Below are positions 21,175 to 30,303 of a stretch of DNA of 64,000 nucleotides, in pieces (the first letter of the stretch is position 1; every line of letters starts with the position of its first letter). The DNA is taken from NCBI GenBank assembly GCA_907165275.2, contig OU015666.1, positions 588,001 through 652,000 on the forward strand. The letters are read 5' to 3'. Source of the DNA: Zygaena filipendulae (Eukaryota; Arthropoda; Insecta; Lepidoptera; Zygaenidae). Both the position numbers and the translations under genes were made by a program. The notes below the pieces were generated by a model that was not told the DNA's origin, made no database searches, and worked only from the letters and a program-made list of their open reading frames with translations.

Positions 21175-21507
21175 TATTATAATAAATGCATTGCCCGACT
21201 TGTACATCAACAAAAGAGAAATCTCTGGTTTGAAAAACCTTGAAGTTTTCCACAAGGCTTTCTTTTATAAAAACGGCAAGCGCCTAGCAAGGGTTTGGAA
21301 ATTAAATCCCTAAGGAGCCGAAATAGGAGTAAAAGTTTTAAAAGGTTTTACAATATTACACCACTAAAACGTGGGAAAATCATGAGGATTGTTTAGGTAT
21401 ATATTTTAATTTATTATACTTTTTTGGAATATGTGAATTTGGGTAAACAACATTTCTATTTTAATAAATATTGCTGGTGTTCTAGGTATACAAGAATTAT
21501 TTTTGTA

Positions 21508-21708
21508 CTAGCTGTGCCCCGCGGTTTCACCCGCGGTAATTTCGGAGTTCCCGTGGGAGTTCTGGGATAAAAAGTACCCTATGTCCTTCTCTGTACCGCT
21601 GACAACGTGCATGCCAAATTTCATCCGAATCCGTTCAGCCGTTTTTTTGCGTGATTGAGTAACAAACATCCAAACATCCACACTTTCACTTTTATAATTT
21701 TAGTAGGA
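21508..21708 (-). mobile_element. Non-autonomous Helitron, S-type
   Basis: A complete copy: TC start at 21708, CCGCGGG hairpin and CTAG at 21508-21511, flanking A and T. It is the last full transposon before the GST cluster. Confidence 0.8.
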
Positions 21709-22188
21709 TTATTGTTTAAATAAATATCGTGAATACAATTCAAAAAACATTTCCTACCTATTTAATTAACATTGTTGATTTAACACCTCAAATAACATTT
21801 TAAGAGAATAAGCGAGTTATCCCAAAGGATAACTTCCGGGCTTTTAATTATACTCGTATATCCGAGCGGATATATCGCAGAAGGTCCGTTTGTCAGTGTT
21901 GCCTGTTAAATTAATTAAGGACCGGTCACGGGTTCGGTTCCCGTGCCGGTCATTCGGGACAGGAGGTACGTATTGGGGATGAATTTATTGGTATTCTTTT
22001 GAGAGCAGAATTAAAGGAACGAATTCGTATTTCGCATCGATATAGGTAAGTATACGTTATTTCGTTTTTGTTGATCGTAATTTATTGTTTTCGGACTTCG
22101 GTCTGGGATATTGACGTTTTATAAATCGAAATCGGTGTGTTTTGTTTTTAAACAGACGTTTAATATTATTAATAACTTATAAATTGAA
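21709..22188. other. Spacer with a strong hairpin
   Basis: 21919-21953 folds as GACCGGtCACGGG / CCCGTGCCGGTC around a TTCGGTT loop. The loop side resembles a tRNA T-arm or B box. 21857-21874 is an 8-bp perfect inverted repeat (TATATCCG..CGGATATA). The rest is AT-rich. Confidence 0.4.
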
Positions 22189-22194
22189 TTTATT
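22189..22194 (-). promoter_or_regulatory. Poly(A) signal of the first GST
   Basis: AATAAA on the minus strand, about 90 nt after the stop codon of the 22284-22967 gene. Confidence 0.55.
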
Positions 22195-22283
22195 GTGTAC
22201 AAATTACAGTGTAAAAGCACAAATTGTCTTTTTTACAATAAACAATTTTAAAATACAGAAATATTTAGTGAGATATACTAATT

Positions 22284-22967
22284 TCAAATGTCAACAATGG
22301 CGGGCGAGTGGCCGTCGTTAGCTCGTTTTACAGCTTCATCGAATCCTTTAAGCCCTGGTGCGTTGCCTCTCTGATACCATTCCTCCTCCCTCAACCGATC
22401 CCACCACGCCCGAAGCCTGTCGTACTTGTCGTCGATCGGCACGATACTGTTCAGAGACGACACCGTCGCCACACACGACACGTCCGCTATCGTCAAATGG
22501 TCGCACACCAGATACACCGTCGAACGGAGATACCTCTCCAGGAAATCATAGCACTCCTGGATATCGGCCGCCTGTCTGGCCGTCATTCCTCTGAGGTTGT
22601 ACCTGAAAAACCGATCGACGACCGCTCTCAACCTGGGGAAGAGGAGCGACGCGTCCAAATACATTCTCTGGTCGATCAGAGCTTTGGTCTTCAGATCGCT
22701 GGGGTACAGCCACTCGCGTTTCTCGCCGCCATACTTTGACGTTAAATACGACAGTATGGCGTGGCTGTCGGCTAGAACAAAGTTACCGTCTTCGAGCACC
22801 GGCACGGTGTGGATCGGGTTCTTCTTTAAATATTCCGGCGACAGATGGTCTTTCGCTGCGATACTGACCGACTTCATGTGCACTTTCAGTCCGAGGAGTT
22901 CCACTCCCATCTGCGCAGCCCTGGACGAGGGGCTGCCGTCCAATTTGTGGAGAATAAGACACGTCAT
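22284..22967 (-). CDS. GSTe: Glutathione S-transferase, epsilon class
   Basis: A 227-residue cytosolic glutathione transferase, the usual length for the class. The N-terminal thioredoxin fold (about 1-82) has the likely catalytic Ser12 in the DGSPSSRA motif, the glutathione-binding HTVP (53-56) and the ADSHAI turn (66-71). The alpha-helical C-terminal domain has LTIAD (158-162). The frame stays open 89 codons upstream to 23234, but homology begins at Met 22965-22967, which has a purine at -3, so that start is chosen. A CAGT initiator-like site lies 33 bp upstream. The gene has no intron. Sampled lines give about 55-63% GC, clearly above the two neighbours. The C-terminal tail ends IVDI, like the third GST. 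Delta class is the alternative, but SHAI favours epsilon. The substrate cannot be told from sequence. Confidence 0.93.
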   Translation of the reverse strand: MTCLILHKLDGSPSSRAAQMGVELLGLKVHMKSVSIAAKDHLSPEYLKKNPIHTVPVLEDGNFVLADSHAILSYLTSKYGGEKREWLYPSDLKTKALIDQRMYLDASLLFPRLRAVVDRFFRYNLRGMTARQAADIQECYDFLERYLRSTVYLVCDHLTIADVSCVATVSSLNSIVPIDDKYDRLRAWWDRLREEEWYQRGNAPGLKGFDEAVKRANDGHSPAIVDI

Positions 22968-22997
22968 GTCCCGACACGCGGCACGGTCGCCAGCGAT

Positions 22998-23003
22998 ACT
23001 GAA
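22998..23003 (-). promoter_or_regulatory. Initiator-like TTCAGT of the first GST
   Basis: TTCAGT matches the arthropod initiator consensus. Its A lies 33 bp upstream of the ATG. No TATA box lies about 30 bp before it. GC-rich CGTCACG motifs lie upstream at 23036-23070. Confidence 0.35.
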
Positions 23004-23991
23004 TTGTATTTTACGAACGTGCAATCGTGTGGCTGCGTGACGCGGTGTTACGAACGAGTACGTGACGTCGTGTGTGGAGTGGTGTGCGTGAGTCGCGCGT
23101 AGACGCGGTAATTGATACTGGCTTAGAACTGTAGTGTTTATTATAGACGAGACAATTTTTTTTTTGCGAGATTCTTTGTTTTTACGACCGGCCAGTATAA
23201 ATATATTAATGTGTCCATAAATATATCCGGGCATTGCTTCAAGTCTAGTGATTGCTGTTACTCCATATTACGATGTAAAGATGATAGATCAGTAGAATAA
23301 CTAGCAATCAGTAATGAAACAATTAAAGGTCAACGAGTTCTCGAAGTGTTAAAAACGCTACACTTCAGATTTCATTGAAAATAAAATAATTTTGTTCAGA
23401 TTAATACGATCAACGGCCTTGAGTCACAAATACTCGTTATATCTGGGCTCGAAGTAGATGATTCATTGAAATCAAGTTATTGAATATTACGTAATTTATC
23501 ATAAATAAAAATAAATAGGTATAAATATGCCGCCTTTTGATCTGTGATCTTTTTTTCATTTTACTTACGTTGGTAATATTGGAATTTGAACCTTAAAAAC
23601 TACACGAACATAGCAGCGGCCATAGACAGTAGCTTATCGTGTCTGTCTGTACAATTACACTTCGCAACGCAAAATTTACTGGACGAATTTCAATGAAACT
23701 TGGCATATGGGTTGGTTTTTAAATTGGATCGTCACGTTTAGTTTTCATATGAACTTCTATAGTTCATAAATGTATTTCCTCACTATACGACTGCTTTTAT
23801 TTTTTACACATTATTTTAATATAACTGTTGTCTTTTTTCGATTCCAAGAATATTTCAAAACAAGTTTCTCATTTACCTATTGCAATTCTTATTACAATAA
23901 AAATACCAATGTTATTTACAACTAATTATAATGCAATACAAAAACAAATAATCAAACAATAAAATATCATATTAAAAATTATCACATAATC
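23004..23991. other. Intergenic and upstream region between GST 1 and GST 2
   Basis: It holds the GC-rich upstream part of GST 1 (to about 23110). Then comes AT-rich DNA with one dispersed-repeat fragment at 23640-23770 (CTTCGCAACGCAAAATTTAC, ATGAAACTTGGCATATGGG). No Helitron or MITE was seen. Confidence 0.45.
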
Positions 23992-23997
23992 TTTATT
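23992..23997 (-). promoter_or_regulatory. Poly(A) signal of the second GST
   Basis: AATAAA on the minus strand, about 133 nt past the stop of the 24130-24783 gene, in an ATAATAATAATA-rich context. Confidence 0.5.
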
Positions 23998-24129
23998 TAT
24001 TATTATTATATCACCAAGGACACAGCCACAACACAGCATTGAATACCTGTGTATATAAAAACTAGTAAACAAGATCGAGAACTAAAACAAACAATTAATT
24101 AGCTACACATAAAACGAAACGCTATCGGA

Positions 24130-24783
24130 CTATTCAATACCAAGACTCTTCATAGCTCCAGCAAAGTCATGCAACCCTGGTACATTCTCTTTCTGATACC
24201 AATCCTCGCGCTCAAGGCGATTCAGCCATGCGCGTACTTTTGTATATTTTTCATCGATTGGTGCGACACAGTTTAAGGAAGAAACGGTCGCCACACAGCT
24301 GATATCAGCTATAGTTATATCATCACTGGCTATGAAAGAAGAAGACTGGAGGTAGTTCTCCAGGAAACCATAGCATTCATTGAGCTCTTCGCGATGCTGG
24401 GCTGTTAGTCCAGTTTTGTTTTCGCGGACCTGCTTTCCGATGGAAAACACTTTCACATGCAACACTGAGGCGTCGAAGAACAAACGTTGGTTGATCGTCG
24501 ACCTTATCCTCAAGTCGTTAGGGTACAGTTTCTCTCGTTTTTCACCGCCGTATTTTGAAACGAGATACATTAAAATCGCGTGACTGTCGGGTAAAACGAA
24601 GTCTCTATCTTCGAGCAGTGGAATGGTGTGAAGCGGATTCTTCTTCAAGAACTCCGGAGTCATCTGCTCTCCTGTGAACAGGTTGACTGTTTTCTTTTGG
24701 ATGTCAAGGCCGAGGAGCTCCCCCAACATCTGAACAGCTCGGCACGGAGCGCTCACGTTCAGCTGATACAATATAATAGACAT
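24130..24783 (-). CDS. GSTe: Glutathione S-transferase, epsilon class (divergent H-site)
   Basis: A 217-residue intronless cytosolic GST. The likely catalytic Ser11 sits in NVSAPCRA, a form close to the delta-class SAPCR motif. HTIP (52-55), PDSHAI (65-70) and ITIAD (156-160) are intact. In helix alpha-4 the FPR segment conserved in the other two genes is replaced by HVKVFSIGKQV (109-119). That would reshape the hydrophobic substrate site, so a different substrate range is likely (inference). It lacks the IVD-type tail, making it about ten residues shorter. The start codon is the first Met of the frame, with A at -3. It lies 1162 bp upstream of GST 1 in transcriptional order. Confidence 0.93.
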   Translation of the reverse strand: MSIILYQLNVSAPCRAVQMLGELLGLDIQKKTVNLFTGEQMTPEFLKKNPLHTIPLLEDRDFVLPDSHAILMYLVSKYGGEKREKLYPNDLRIRSTINQRLFFDASVLHVKVFSIGKQVRENKTGLTAQHREELNECYGFLENYLQSSSFIASDDITIADISCVATVSSLNCVAPIDEKYTKVRAWLNRLEREDWYQKENVPGLHDFAGAMKSLGIE

Positions 24784-24809
24784 GTTGTCGCAGGCCGGTT
24801 CAGAATGAT

Positions 24810-24884
24810 ACTGGTTAGTTCAGCATTTGGTTGTAACTTGTAATCGATTTTTTGTCGGGTGACGTTAATCGCGATTGCGTCAGA
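24810..24884 (-). promoter_or_regulatory. Initiator-like and bZIP-like sites of the second GST
   Basis: CCAGT at 24810-24814 lies 29 bp before the ATG. TGACGCAAT at 24874-24882 resembles an ATF/C/EBP-type site and a GTGACGTT lies at about 24859-24866. The roles are inferred. Confidence 0.28.
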
Positions 24885-25251
24885 AGGCTACATGAGGTGG
24901 GTACTTAACGCTGGCAGGTTAATTATCGTAGCGTTTAAATTGATTGTATATAAAGCTCAACTTGTGTTTTTTGTGTTTGTTTTCTTATCACTTTAAAGTG
25001 ATCCTGCTTAGACTATACTATAGGTTATTTAAAAAAAGATAATTCAATTATGAGATGATGAGGAGGTCTGGCTTACTCTCGCTGATTTATAAGGTTAAAG
25101 ATTTGACTAGCTGTCACCTCGCTTTCACTCATCTGAATATTATGATTTCTTGTGGCACTATTTGTTATACCGGTAGGTACCATATGAGTATCCCATATTT
25201 TGACCAAGTCTACGGAGACATTTTTTGTATAAATAAAAAAACCATAAAAGA
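24885..25251. other. Intergenic region between GST 2 and GST 3
   Basis: AT-rich DNA with a CTTTATATACA sequence on the minus strand at about 24943-24953, too far from the initiator-like site to act as its TATA box. Nothing else is recognised. Confidence 0.4.
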
Positions 25252-25257
25252 TTTAAT
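25252..25257 (-). promoter_or_regulatory. Variant poly(A) signal of the third GST
   Basis: ATTAAA on the minus strand, 53 nt past the stop of the 25310-25990 gene. No AATAAA is closer. Confidence 0.4.
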
Positions 25258-25309
25258 AATACGCCTCTGTATTTGTAAAATAAACATTAATGTTACACAA
25301 AAAACAACT

Positions 25310-25990
25310 TCAAGCATCGACTATTATAGGCAGTTGTCCATTATTGCACATTTTCACACCATTAGCAAAATCATTGAGCCCCGGTACATTTTCTTTCTGA
25401 TACCAATCTTCTTGCTCCAGACGCTTGATCCATGCGTGAATTTTATTATATTTCTCATCGATCGGCACAATGCAGTTCAACGAAGTAACAGTTGCGACAC
25501 AACATATATCAGCTATGGTGAAATTATTGGTGGCCACGAAATCTGTGTGCTCGAGATAAGCCTCTAGAAAATCATAACATTCTATAACATTACCATATTG
25601 TTCAGCAGTCATACCGCTTTTGTTCTGTCGGAAAAATCTGCCGGTTACAGCGCCCATTCTCGGAAACAGTACTGATGCGTCGAAGAATAAACGTTGATCA
25701 ACAACAGCTCTTACTCTCAGATCGCTAGGGTATAATATCGCTCGTTTTTCCGCACCGTATTTGGAGACGAGGTAAGTCACGATCGCATGGCTGTCCGCTA
25801 AGAGGAAGTCTCCGTCTTCCAGCAAAGGTATTGTATGCAGAGGATTTTTCTGTAGATATTCCGGTGACAAGTTTTCTTTTCGTAATACGTTGACGAGTTT
25901 CTTCTCAACTTCCAGGCCTAAGAGTTCCAGAGTCATCTGGACGCTCCTGCAAGGAGGACTCCCGTTCAAATGATGAAGTGTTAGAGGCAT
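25310..25990 (-). CDS. GSTe: Glutathione S-transferase, epsilon class
   Basis: A 226-residue intronless cytosolic GST. The likely catalytic Ser11 is in NGSPPCRS. HTIP (52-55) and ADSHAI (65-70) bind glutathione, and FTIAD (157-161) marks the C-terminal domain. The FPRMGAVTGRFFRQN stretch (109-123) parallels FPRLRAVVDRFFRYN in GST 1, and both end in IVD plus one residue, so these two look like the closer paralogues in the substrate-binding part. An in-frame Met lies 23 codons further upstream (26057-26059), but family length and an initiator-like CAGT at 26017-26020 favour the Met at 25988-25990. The stop lies 526 bp from the GST 2 start. Confidence 0.94.
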   Translation of the reverse strand: MPLTLHHLNGSPPCRSVQMTLELLGLEVEKKLVNVLRKENLSPEYLQKNPLHTIPLLEDGDFLLADSHAIVTYLVSKYGAEKRAILYPSDLRVRAVVDQRLFFDASVLFPRMGAVTGRFFRQNKSGMTAEQYGNVIECYDFLEAYLEHTDFVATNNFTIADICCVATVTSLNCIVPIDEKYNKIHAWIKRLEQEDWYQKENVPGLNDFANGVKMCNNGQLPIIVDA

Positions 25991-26016
25991 GTCGATTATA
26001 CGTTCGTCGATCAGAG

Positions 26017-26022
26017 ACTGAA
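26017..26022 (-). promoter_or_regulatory. Initiator-like TTCAGT of the third GST
   Basis: TTCAGT with its A 29 bp upstream of the chosen ATG. It lies within the longer open frame, which supports the shorter protein. No TATA box is evident. Confidence 0.33.
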
Positions 26023-26221
26023 TATTTTTCAACAGTTCTTGAAATAATTGTGTAATCAAAAGATAACTCAGTGTGTGAAGATAAAGTTTTAGATAATACT
26101 ACCACTTATAGATAAAAAGCTGTTATTTAAAGATATAATAAATAAAATATATAGTAATATAATCAAAAATTAATCTACTTACGGTCGGCCTAACTATTCT
26201 GTTACTATCTCTTGGTGCTTA

Positions 26222-26490
26222 CTAGCTGTTCCCTGAGGATTCACCCGCGAACGCCAGGATAAACTATACGTATAAACATAAAAATCTGTTTAAGTTTATC
26301 GAAAACAGACAGACAGACACGGTGGTGGACTTTGTTTTATAGATGCTATATATATAGATGTTTCCCGCGGTTTCACCCGCAAAAATTACGAAATACGAAA
26401 TTTAAGTGTATTAAGTTTTCATGCCTTAATTATTTTACCGATTATCATGAAATTTTGCATACACGTTGTCAGGGGGAAACCGCGGGAAGA
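26222..26490. mobile_element. Mosaic of Helitron and other repeat fragments
   Basis: 26222-26260 is a minus-strand Helitron end (CTAGCTGTTCCCTGAGGATT). 26280-26345 is a GACAGACAGACACGG repeat also seen near 9250. 26359-26375 is a lone CCGCGGTTTCACCCGC. 26415-26485 is a plus-strand ATGAAATTTTGCATACACG segment with a displaced GGGGGAAACCGCGGG. Confidence 0.45.
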
Positions 26491-26991
26491 GTTAAAGCGT
26501 ATTGTATTTTGATCATCATACATGCATCATACAAAGAACATACCCTCCAAGTTTCAGGTCTCCACGATCAGCGGTTCAGGCGTAGATCCGTCAGTATCCA
26601 TTCAGGACAAAGCGTTTTATATGTATAGATTTCTCAAAATTTGACACTCTAAAAGTGATTTCTAAAGTTTTTTTTTTAACTCATACTATTAACAAGTTGA
26701 CCAACAGAAAGGTTCAGTGGAATCGGAACAATCTGGATGTCCTCAGGCCACTGGAGCGACGGATAGTTCCGATACGAAGTGAAAAGTAACTTCTCCTTAA
26801 CTATTTTTTTCTTGGGAAAAAGAAATCACATTGAGAGAGTAAAATTGTTAAATGACAAGCTAATATCTCTGAACGGAATTTTTTTGATGAAATGGGTTGG
26901 AGATTGTGGATTTAATATTGATATTCTTGAGATGTAATTTACTTTATTTGGCTAATAATATTATCCAACTTCGAATATTTTATTTAAAACG
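26491..26991. other. AT-rich DNA, nothing recognised
   Basis: CCAAGTTTCAGGTCTCCACG (26549-26568) resembles dispersed-repeat debris. No gene is supported. Confidence 0.35.
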
Positions 26992-27171
26992 TCTATAAGT
27001 ATCTTCTATGTATATAAAAATGAATCTCTATTTCCCTAGGTCACAGCAACACGCGTAAACGGCTGGACCGATAACCATTAAATTTTGCATACACATTGTT
27101 AGCGGTACAGGGAAGGACATAGGGTACTTGTACCCCGTGGGAATTCCGAAATTACCGCGGGGTACAGCTAT
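26992..27171 (+). mobile_element. Helitron with a shortened end
   Basis: It contains CGGCTGGACCGATAACCATT, TTTTGCATACACATTGTTAG and a 3' module reduced to CCGTGGGAATTCCGAAATTA then CGCGGGGTACAG and CTAT. Confidence 0.55.
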
Positions 27172-27227
27172 TATATATACCTACACAACTCTCCAAACAA
27201 TTTGTAACAGTATATTAACCTACAGGT

Positions 27228-27526
27228 TATATAAAGATGAATCGCCGAAATTTATGTGATCGCAACTTCTAAACCACTGCAGCAAATTGGATAAGTAATT
27301 CTTTTTTTTTGTTCGTTATTAGGACAGGGTTTGTATAAAAGAAGTTTAGAGTTCCTGCGGGAATTCCGAAAGCCACGCGGGTGAATCTCCGAAACGGTCG
27401 GAACGATTTTGACGCGCGGGACTTTCACCGCTAATTAGCTGATGTTATAAAGAGTAAATTAGGGTACTCTGTAGTTCCTGCGGGAATTCCGAAAATCACA
27501 CGGGTGGAACCGCGGGGCACAGCTAG
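27228..27526 (+). mobile_element. Composite Helitron (two 3'-like units)
   Basis: It has the same order as 15386-15692: GTTCCTGCGGGAATTCCGAA, AATCTCCGAAACGGTCGGAA, GACTTTCACCGCTAATTAGC, then a second GTTCCTGCGGGAATTCCGAA ending with CGGGTGGAACCGCGGG and CTAG|T. Confidence 0.6.
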
Positions 27527-28144
27527 TAAAATATAACATAGAAAATGAAAAAAAAAAAAAAATCTTTCCCTCTATTTTTATACTTCCATGGAACAGATAA
27601 TGAAGCACTCGAAAAACCTTTGCCATAAAATATAAGTGACAGAAAAGAGAGATGGAAAAAAAAACATCCCGCGATTGGCCATCCCGGCCGACGCGCCGGT
27701 AGCCGTGTAATCTACGAATGAAATATCGCAATATAAAATGGTAGTTGTTATCTAAATAAAGTCGTTTCCATTCAAACGTTCGCTGAAAACTGTGAGAGTG
27801 CCCATTTATACTGGACCCAAAGTGTGGTATGAAGGACAGGGGAGAGCGATTCAGTTGTATGATATAAATTAAAAGGGTAACAAAAAATTCTAAAAGAACA
27901 ATATTATGTAATAGACGAGTTTGAAAAAAAACAGTCGGAACTCGGGAGTCAATCGCAAAAATGCTACTTCGGCTTACGATCGTTTTGCCATCGGATCCAA
28001 CAATCATGTTTGACCTTCGTACGATACGATCCTTTTTTTATTACTTTCCAAGAAAAATGCATCACTTTTTGGCGATTACATTATACTAACGTATTTACTG
28101 ACGAACATAAGTTACGTAGTAGGTACCATAAATACTCTCGATTA
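27527..28144. other. Spacer without supported genes
   Basis: A 182-codon minus frame (27459-28007) overlaps the Helitron end and has no recognisable domain. No other feature was found. Confidence 0.4.
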
Positions 28145-28573
28145 GTTAAGTTGACAATTTCTAATCGTTAAAGCACTGAAAACTAAAGAGCGTATCGTCA
28201 TAAATGTATTTTCTTTCTTCTTTCTTTCTTTCATGCACTGAAAGAAAGATAGGGGCTTGTTCGGGAAAATTCGCGACCGAAAGTTCCCCACTGAAGATAG
28301 ATCACCAGCATTTCTGTTACCGTTGGTCGGTAAAGCACCATTTTCCGTCAGTAACTTCTTCTGTCGATTGCATTTGACACTGTGCAATGTGGGTCAATGT
28401 GCCTGCTGTCACTAATATTGTGTCGCCAATAATATCTTTCAGACATCGATTTGCCCTTCAATCCTCACTGATCTGATTGAGTTCTCTCTTTGTGCGTATG
28501 TACTTAACATGACGATTGGTTTCTTAGTTTTCTATGCGTTAACGATTGTAGATTGTCAACTTGGCTATGGGGA
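28145..28573. mobile_element. AAGTTGAC inverted-repeat element, long form
   Basis: The left arm 28145-28200 and right arm 28509-28573 are complementary over about 55 bp with mismatches (AAGTTGACAAT..CTAATCGTTAA, GAAAACTAA, ATCGTCAT). The arms match those of 47077-47278. The interior is non-coding. Confidence 0.6.
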
Positions 28574-29058
28574 CTGTCCAATCGCCCCTAGATACAAAAA
28601 CGCTCCCTCTTTCATTTCGCACCACAAAAGCTCCAGCCATTACACGAAGGCATGTATTCGAATGCTTCCACACCGGCGGCAGTTAAAGCCCGTTCAAGAA
28701 TATCACACACGTTGGGCCTCGGATAACGGGAGAGTCCCCAAAAATAGAGCAAGCGTCATTCGCTTACTGAAATTGTATGCAAACGCTGCCTATAATCGGC
28801 CTGCGGACTGCGGACTTATCCATATGAGCTTGAATTGCTTTATTTATGGTGATATTGATGCAGAGAAGTTTTTTGCAGCTGTGTTGAATTTGGTTCGAAA
28901 CCCGTTCTAAATGATTTTGTATGCGCCCAGTTTTCGGCATAATTTAATGTATTTATATAAGAGTGTATTAAAGTTCTAATCGAAGGACGTGTTGAAGTCC
29001 TTAATATAATTCAGGCTTTTAAGCAATTAATAAAAATAGATATAAAAAACAGTGATAA
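28574..29058. other. Spacer with an unassigned 133-codon frame
   Basis: The frame 28509-28910 starts inside the arm of the preceding inverted-repeat element. The protein has no recognised motif, so it is not called as a gene. Confidence 0.35.
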
Positions 29059-29263
29059 TCCTACTAATATTATAAATGTGAAAGTGTGGATGTTTGGATG
29101 TTTGTTACTCAATCACGCAAAAAGGGCTAAACGGATTTGGATGAAATTTGGCATGCACGTTGTCAGGGCTATATGTACAGAGAAGGAAATAGGGTACTTA
29201 TTATCCCGGAATTCCCGCGGGAACTCCGAAATTACCGCGGGTGAAACCGCGGGGCATAGCTAA
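29059..29263 (+). mobile_element. Non-autonomous Helitron, S-type
   Basis: A complete copy from TCCTACTAATATTATAAATG to the CCGCGGGtgaaaCCGCGG hairpin and a CTAA terminus, with flanking A and T. CTAA fits the CTRR rule. Confidence 0.8.
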
Positions 29264-29395
29264 TATTTTATATAAAGAAAACCCCAAATAAAACGTGGGC
29301 TAATTTATCCGCGCGGCAGCTGTAATAAAAAGCAATTTTCATGTCTTTTGTTAATTATTTTTAGTCAAAAATTAGTGTTATGTTTTTGCTTAGCA

Positions 29396-29640
29396 CCACT
29401 GGTCTAGTGGTTAGTAAACCTTATCGCTAGCCATGCATCGCAGGTTTGAATCTCGCATCACGGTTAAACATTCTTTATTATTATATGCACATATTTACAG
29501 TCAAAAGTATTATGTATCATTTACTTAACCGCCTGATAATGTTCAACCATTATTATCATTATTATTCTTTCCCCTTTTTTAAACATAATTTTTTGCCCTT
29601 TCATGATATCCTTGTCACACCCTTTCGAATCACATAAATA
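29396..29640 (+). mobile_element. tRNA-derived SINE head
   Basis: CTGGTCTAGTGGTTAGTAAA at 29399-29418 is an A-box region like that of tRNA-Glu/Asp/Gly. GCAGGTTTGAATCTCGCATC at 29440-29459 is a B box, 40 bp on. The acceptor ends do not pair, so it is a SINE promoter and not a tRNA. The body after it is AT-rich. Confidence 0.5.
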
Positions 29641-29838
29641 CTAGAGCATTTTTTTTTCTAAACAAGCACGTCTTAAAAGCCCTCGTTAAAAATTTCACAG
29701 AGGCAATATTCTTATTCTTAGATGTTTTCGTGTGAAATTGAATTGTTTCCGTCAGCGAGTTGCGAATAAACATACCTTTGATGTAATTCACAAAGACCCT
29801 TGTGATCCTGACAGGACTAATAGATCTGTACGGAAAAA

Positions 29839-30303
29839 TCTATACTTATAATAATACTGTAGAGAGGTCAATTCTGTACATTGAATATATATTCAAAATT
29901 AATATTGGAGGGTGAATGGTGATCGATACTGATGCCAAAAATGCAATCAGGAAATTTTTTGTCTGTCTGTCTGTCTGTGCACGCATGGGTCAAAAACTAC
30001 AGAAGGGATTTTAACCAAACTTGGTACGATTGTAGTCCATACTCCTGGGCAGGTTATAGGCTATATAACATAACGCTAAGACACATAGGAGCTGAGCAGT
30101 GACGATGAATTTGAAGCAAGTCGGATGAAAATGCGCTTTCGAGCTCTTATCCTCGCATACGTTTACTCAATCACGCAAAAACGGCTGAACGGATTTGGAT
30201 GAAATTTGGCATGCACGTTGTCAAGGGTACAGAGAAGGACATAGGGTACTTTTTATCCCGGAATTCCTGCGCGAACTCCGAAATTACCGCGGGGCACAGT
30301 TAG
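29839..30303 (+). mobile_element. L-type Helitron
   Basis: The 5' L module runs from TCTATACTTATAATAATACT through GATCGATACTGATGCC, a (GTCT)n run and GGGATTTTAACCAAACTTGG. It joins the S-type 3' module at TTTACTCAATCACGCAAAAA. It ends CCGCGGGGCACAG then TTAG|T, a decayed CTAG. Confidence 0.75.

Noticed and set aside
20949..21255. Frames across the (CTTT)n run on both strands
   Set aside because: Translated microsatellite and Helitron sequence only.
22308..23102. Plus-strand frames of 143, 78, 147 and 85 codons over the first GST
   Set aside because: They are antisense shadows of the GC-rich GST coding sequence, have Arg/Pro-rich translations and no domain.
22968..23234. N-terminal extension of 89 residues for the first GST
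   Set aside because: Homology and family length start at the Met at 22965-22967. The extension is low-complexity and lies across the likely transcription start.
25055..25567. 170-codon plus-strand frame
   Set aside because: It overlaps the end of the third GST in antisense, and the rest is AT-rich without a motif.
27459..28007. 182-codon minus-strand frame
   Set aside because: Its end is made of Helitron sequence, it is Phe/Arg/Ser-rich and has no domain.
28509..28910. 133-codon plus-strand frame
   Set aside because: It begins inside the arm of an inverted-repeat element and shows no recognisable protein family.
29396..29470. Functional tRNA gene
   Set aside because: A and B boxes are present, but the acceptor ends do not pair and no cloverleaf can be drawn, so a SINE head is preferred.
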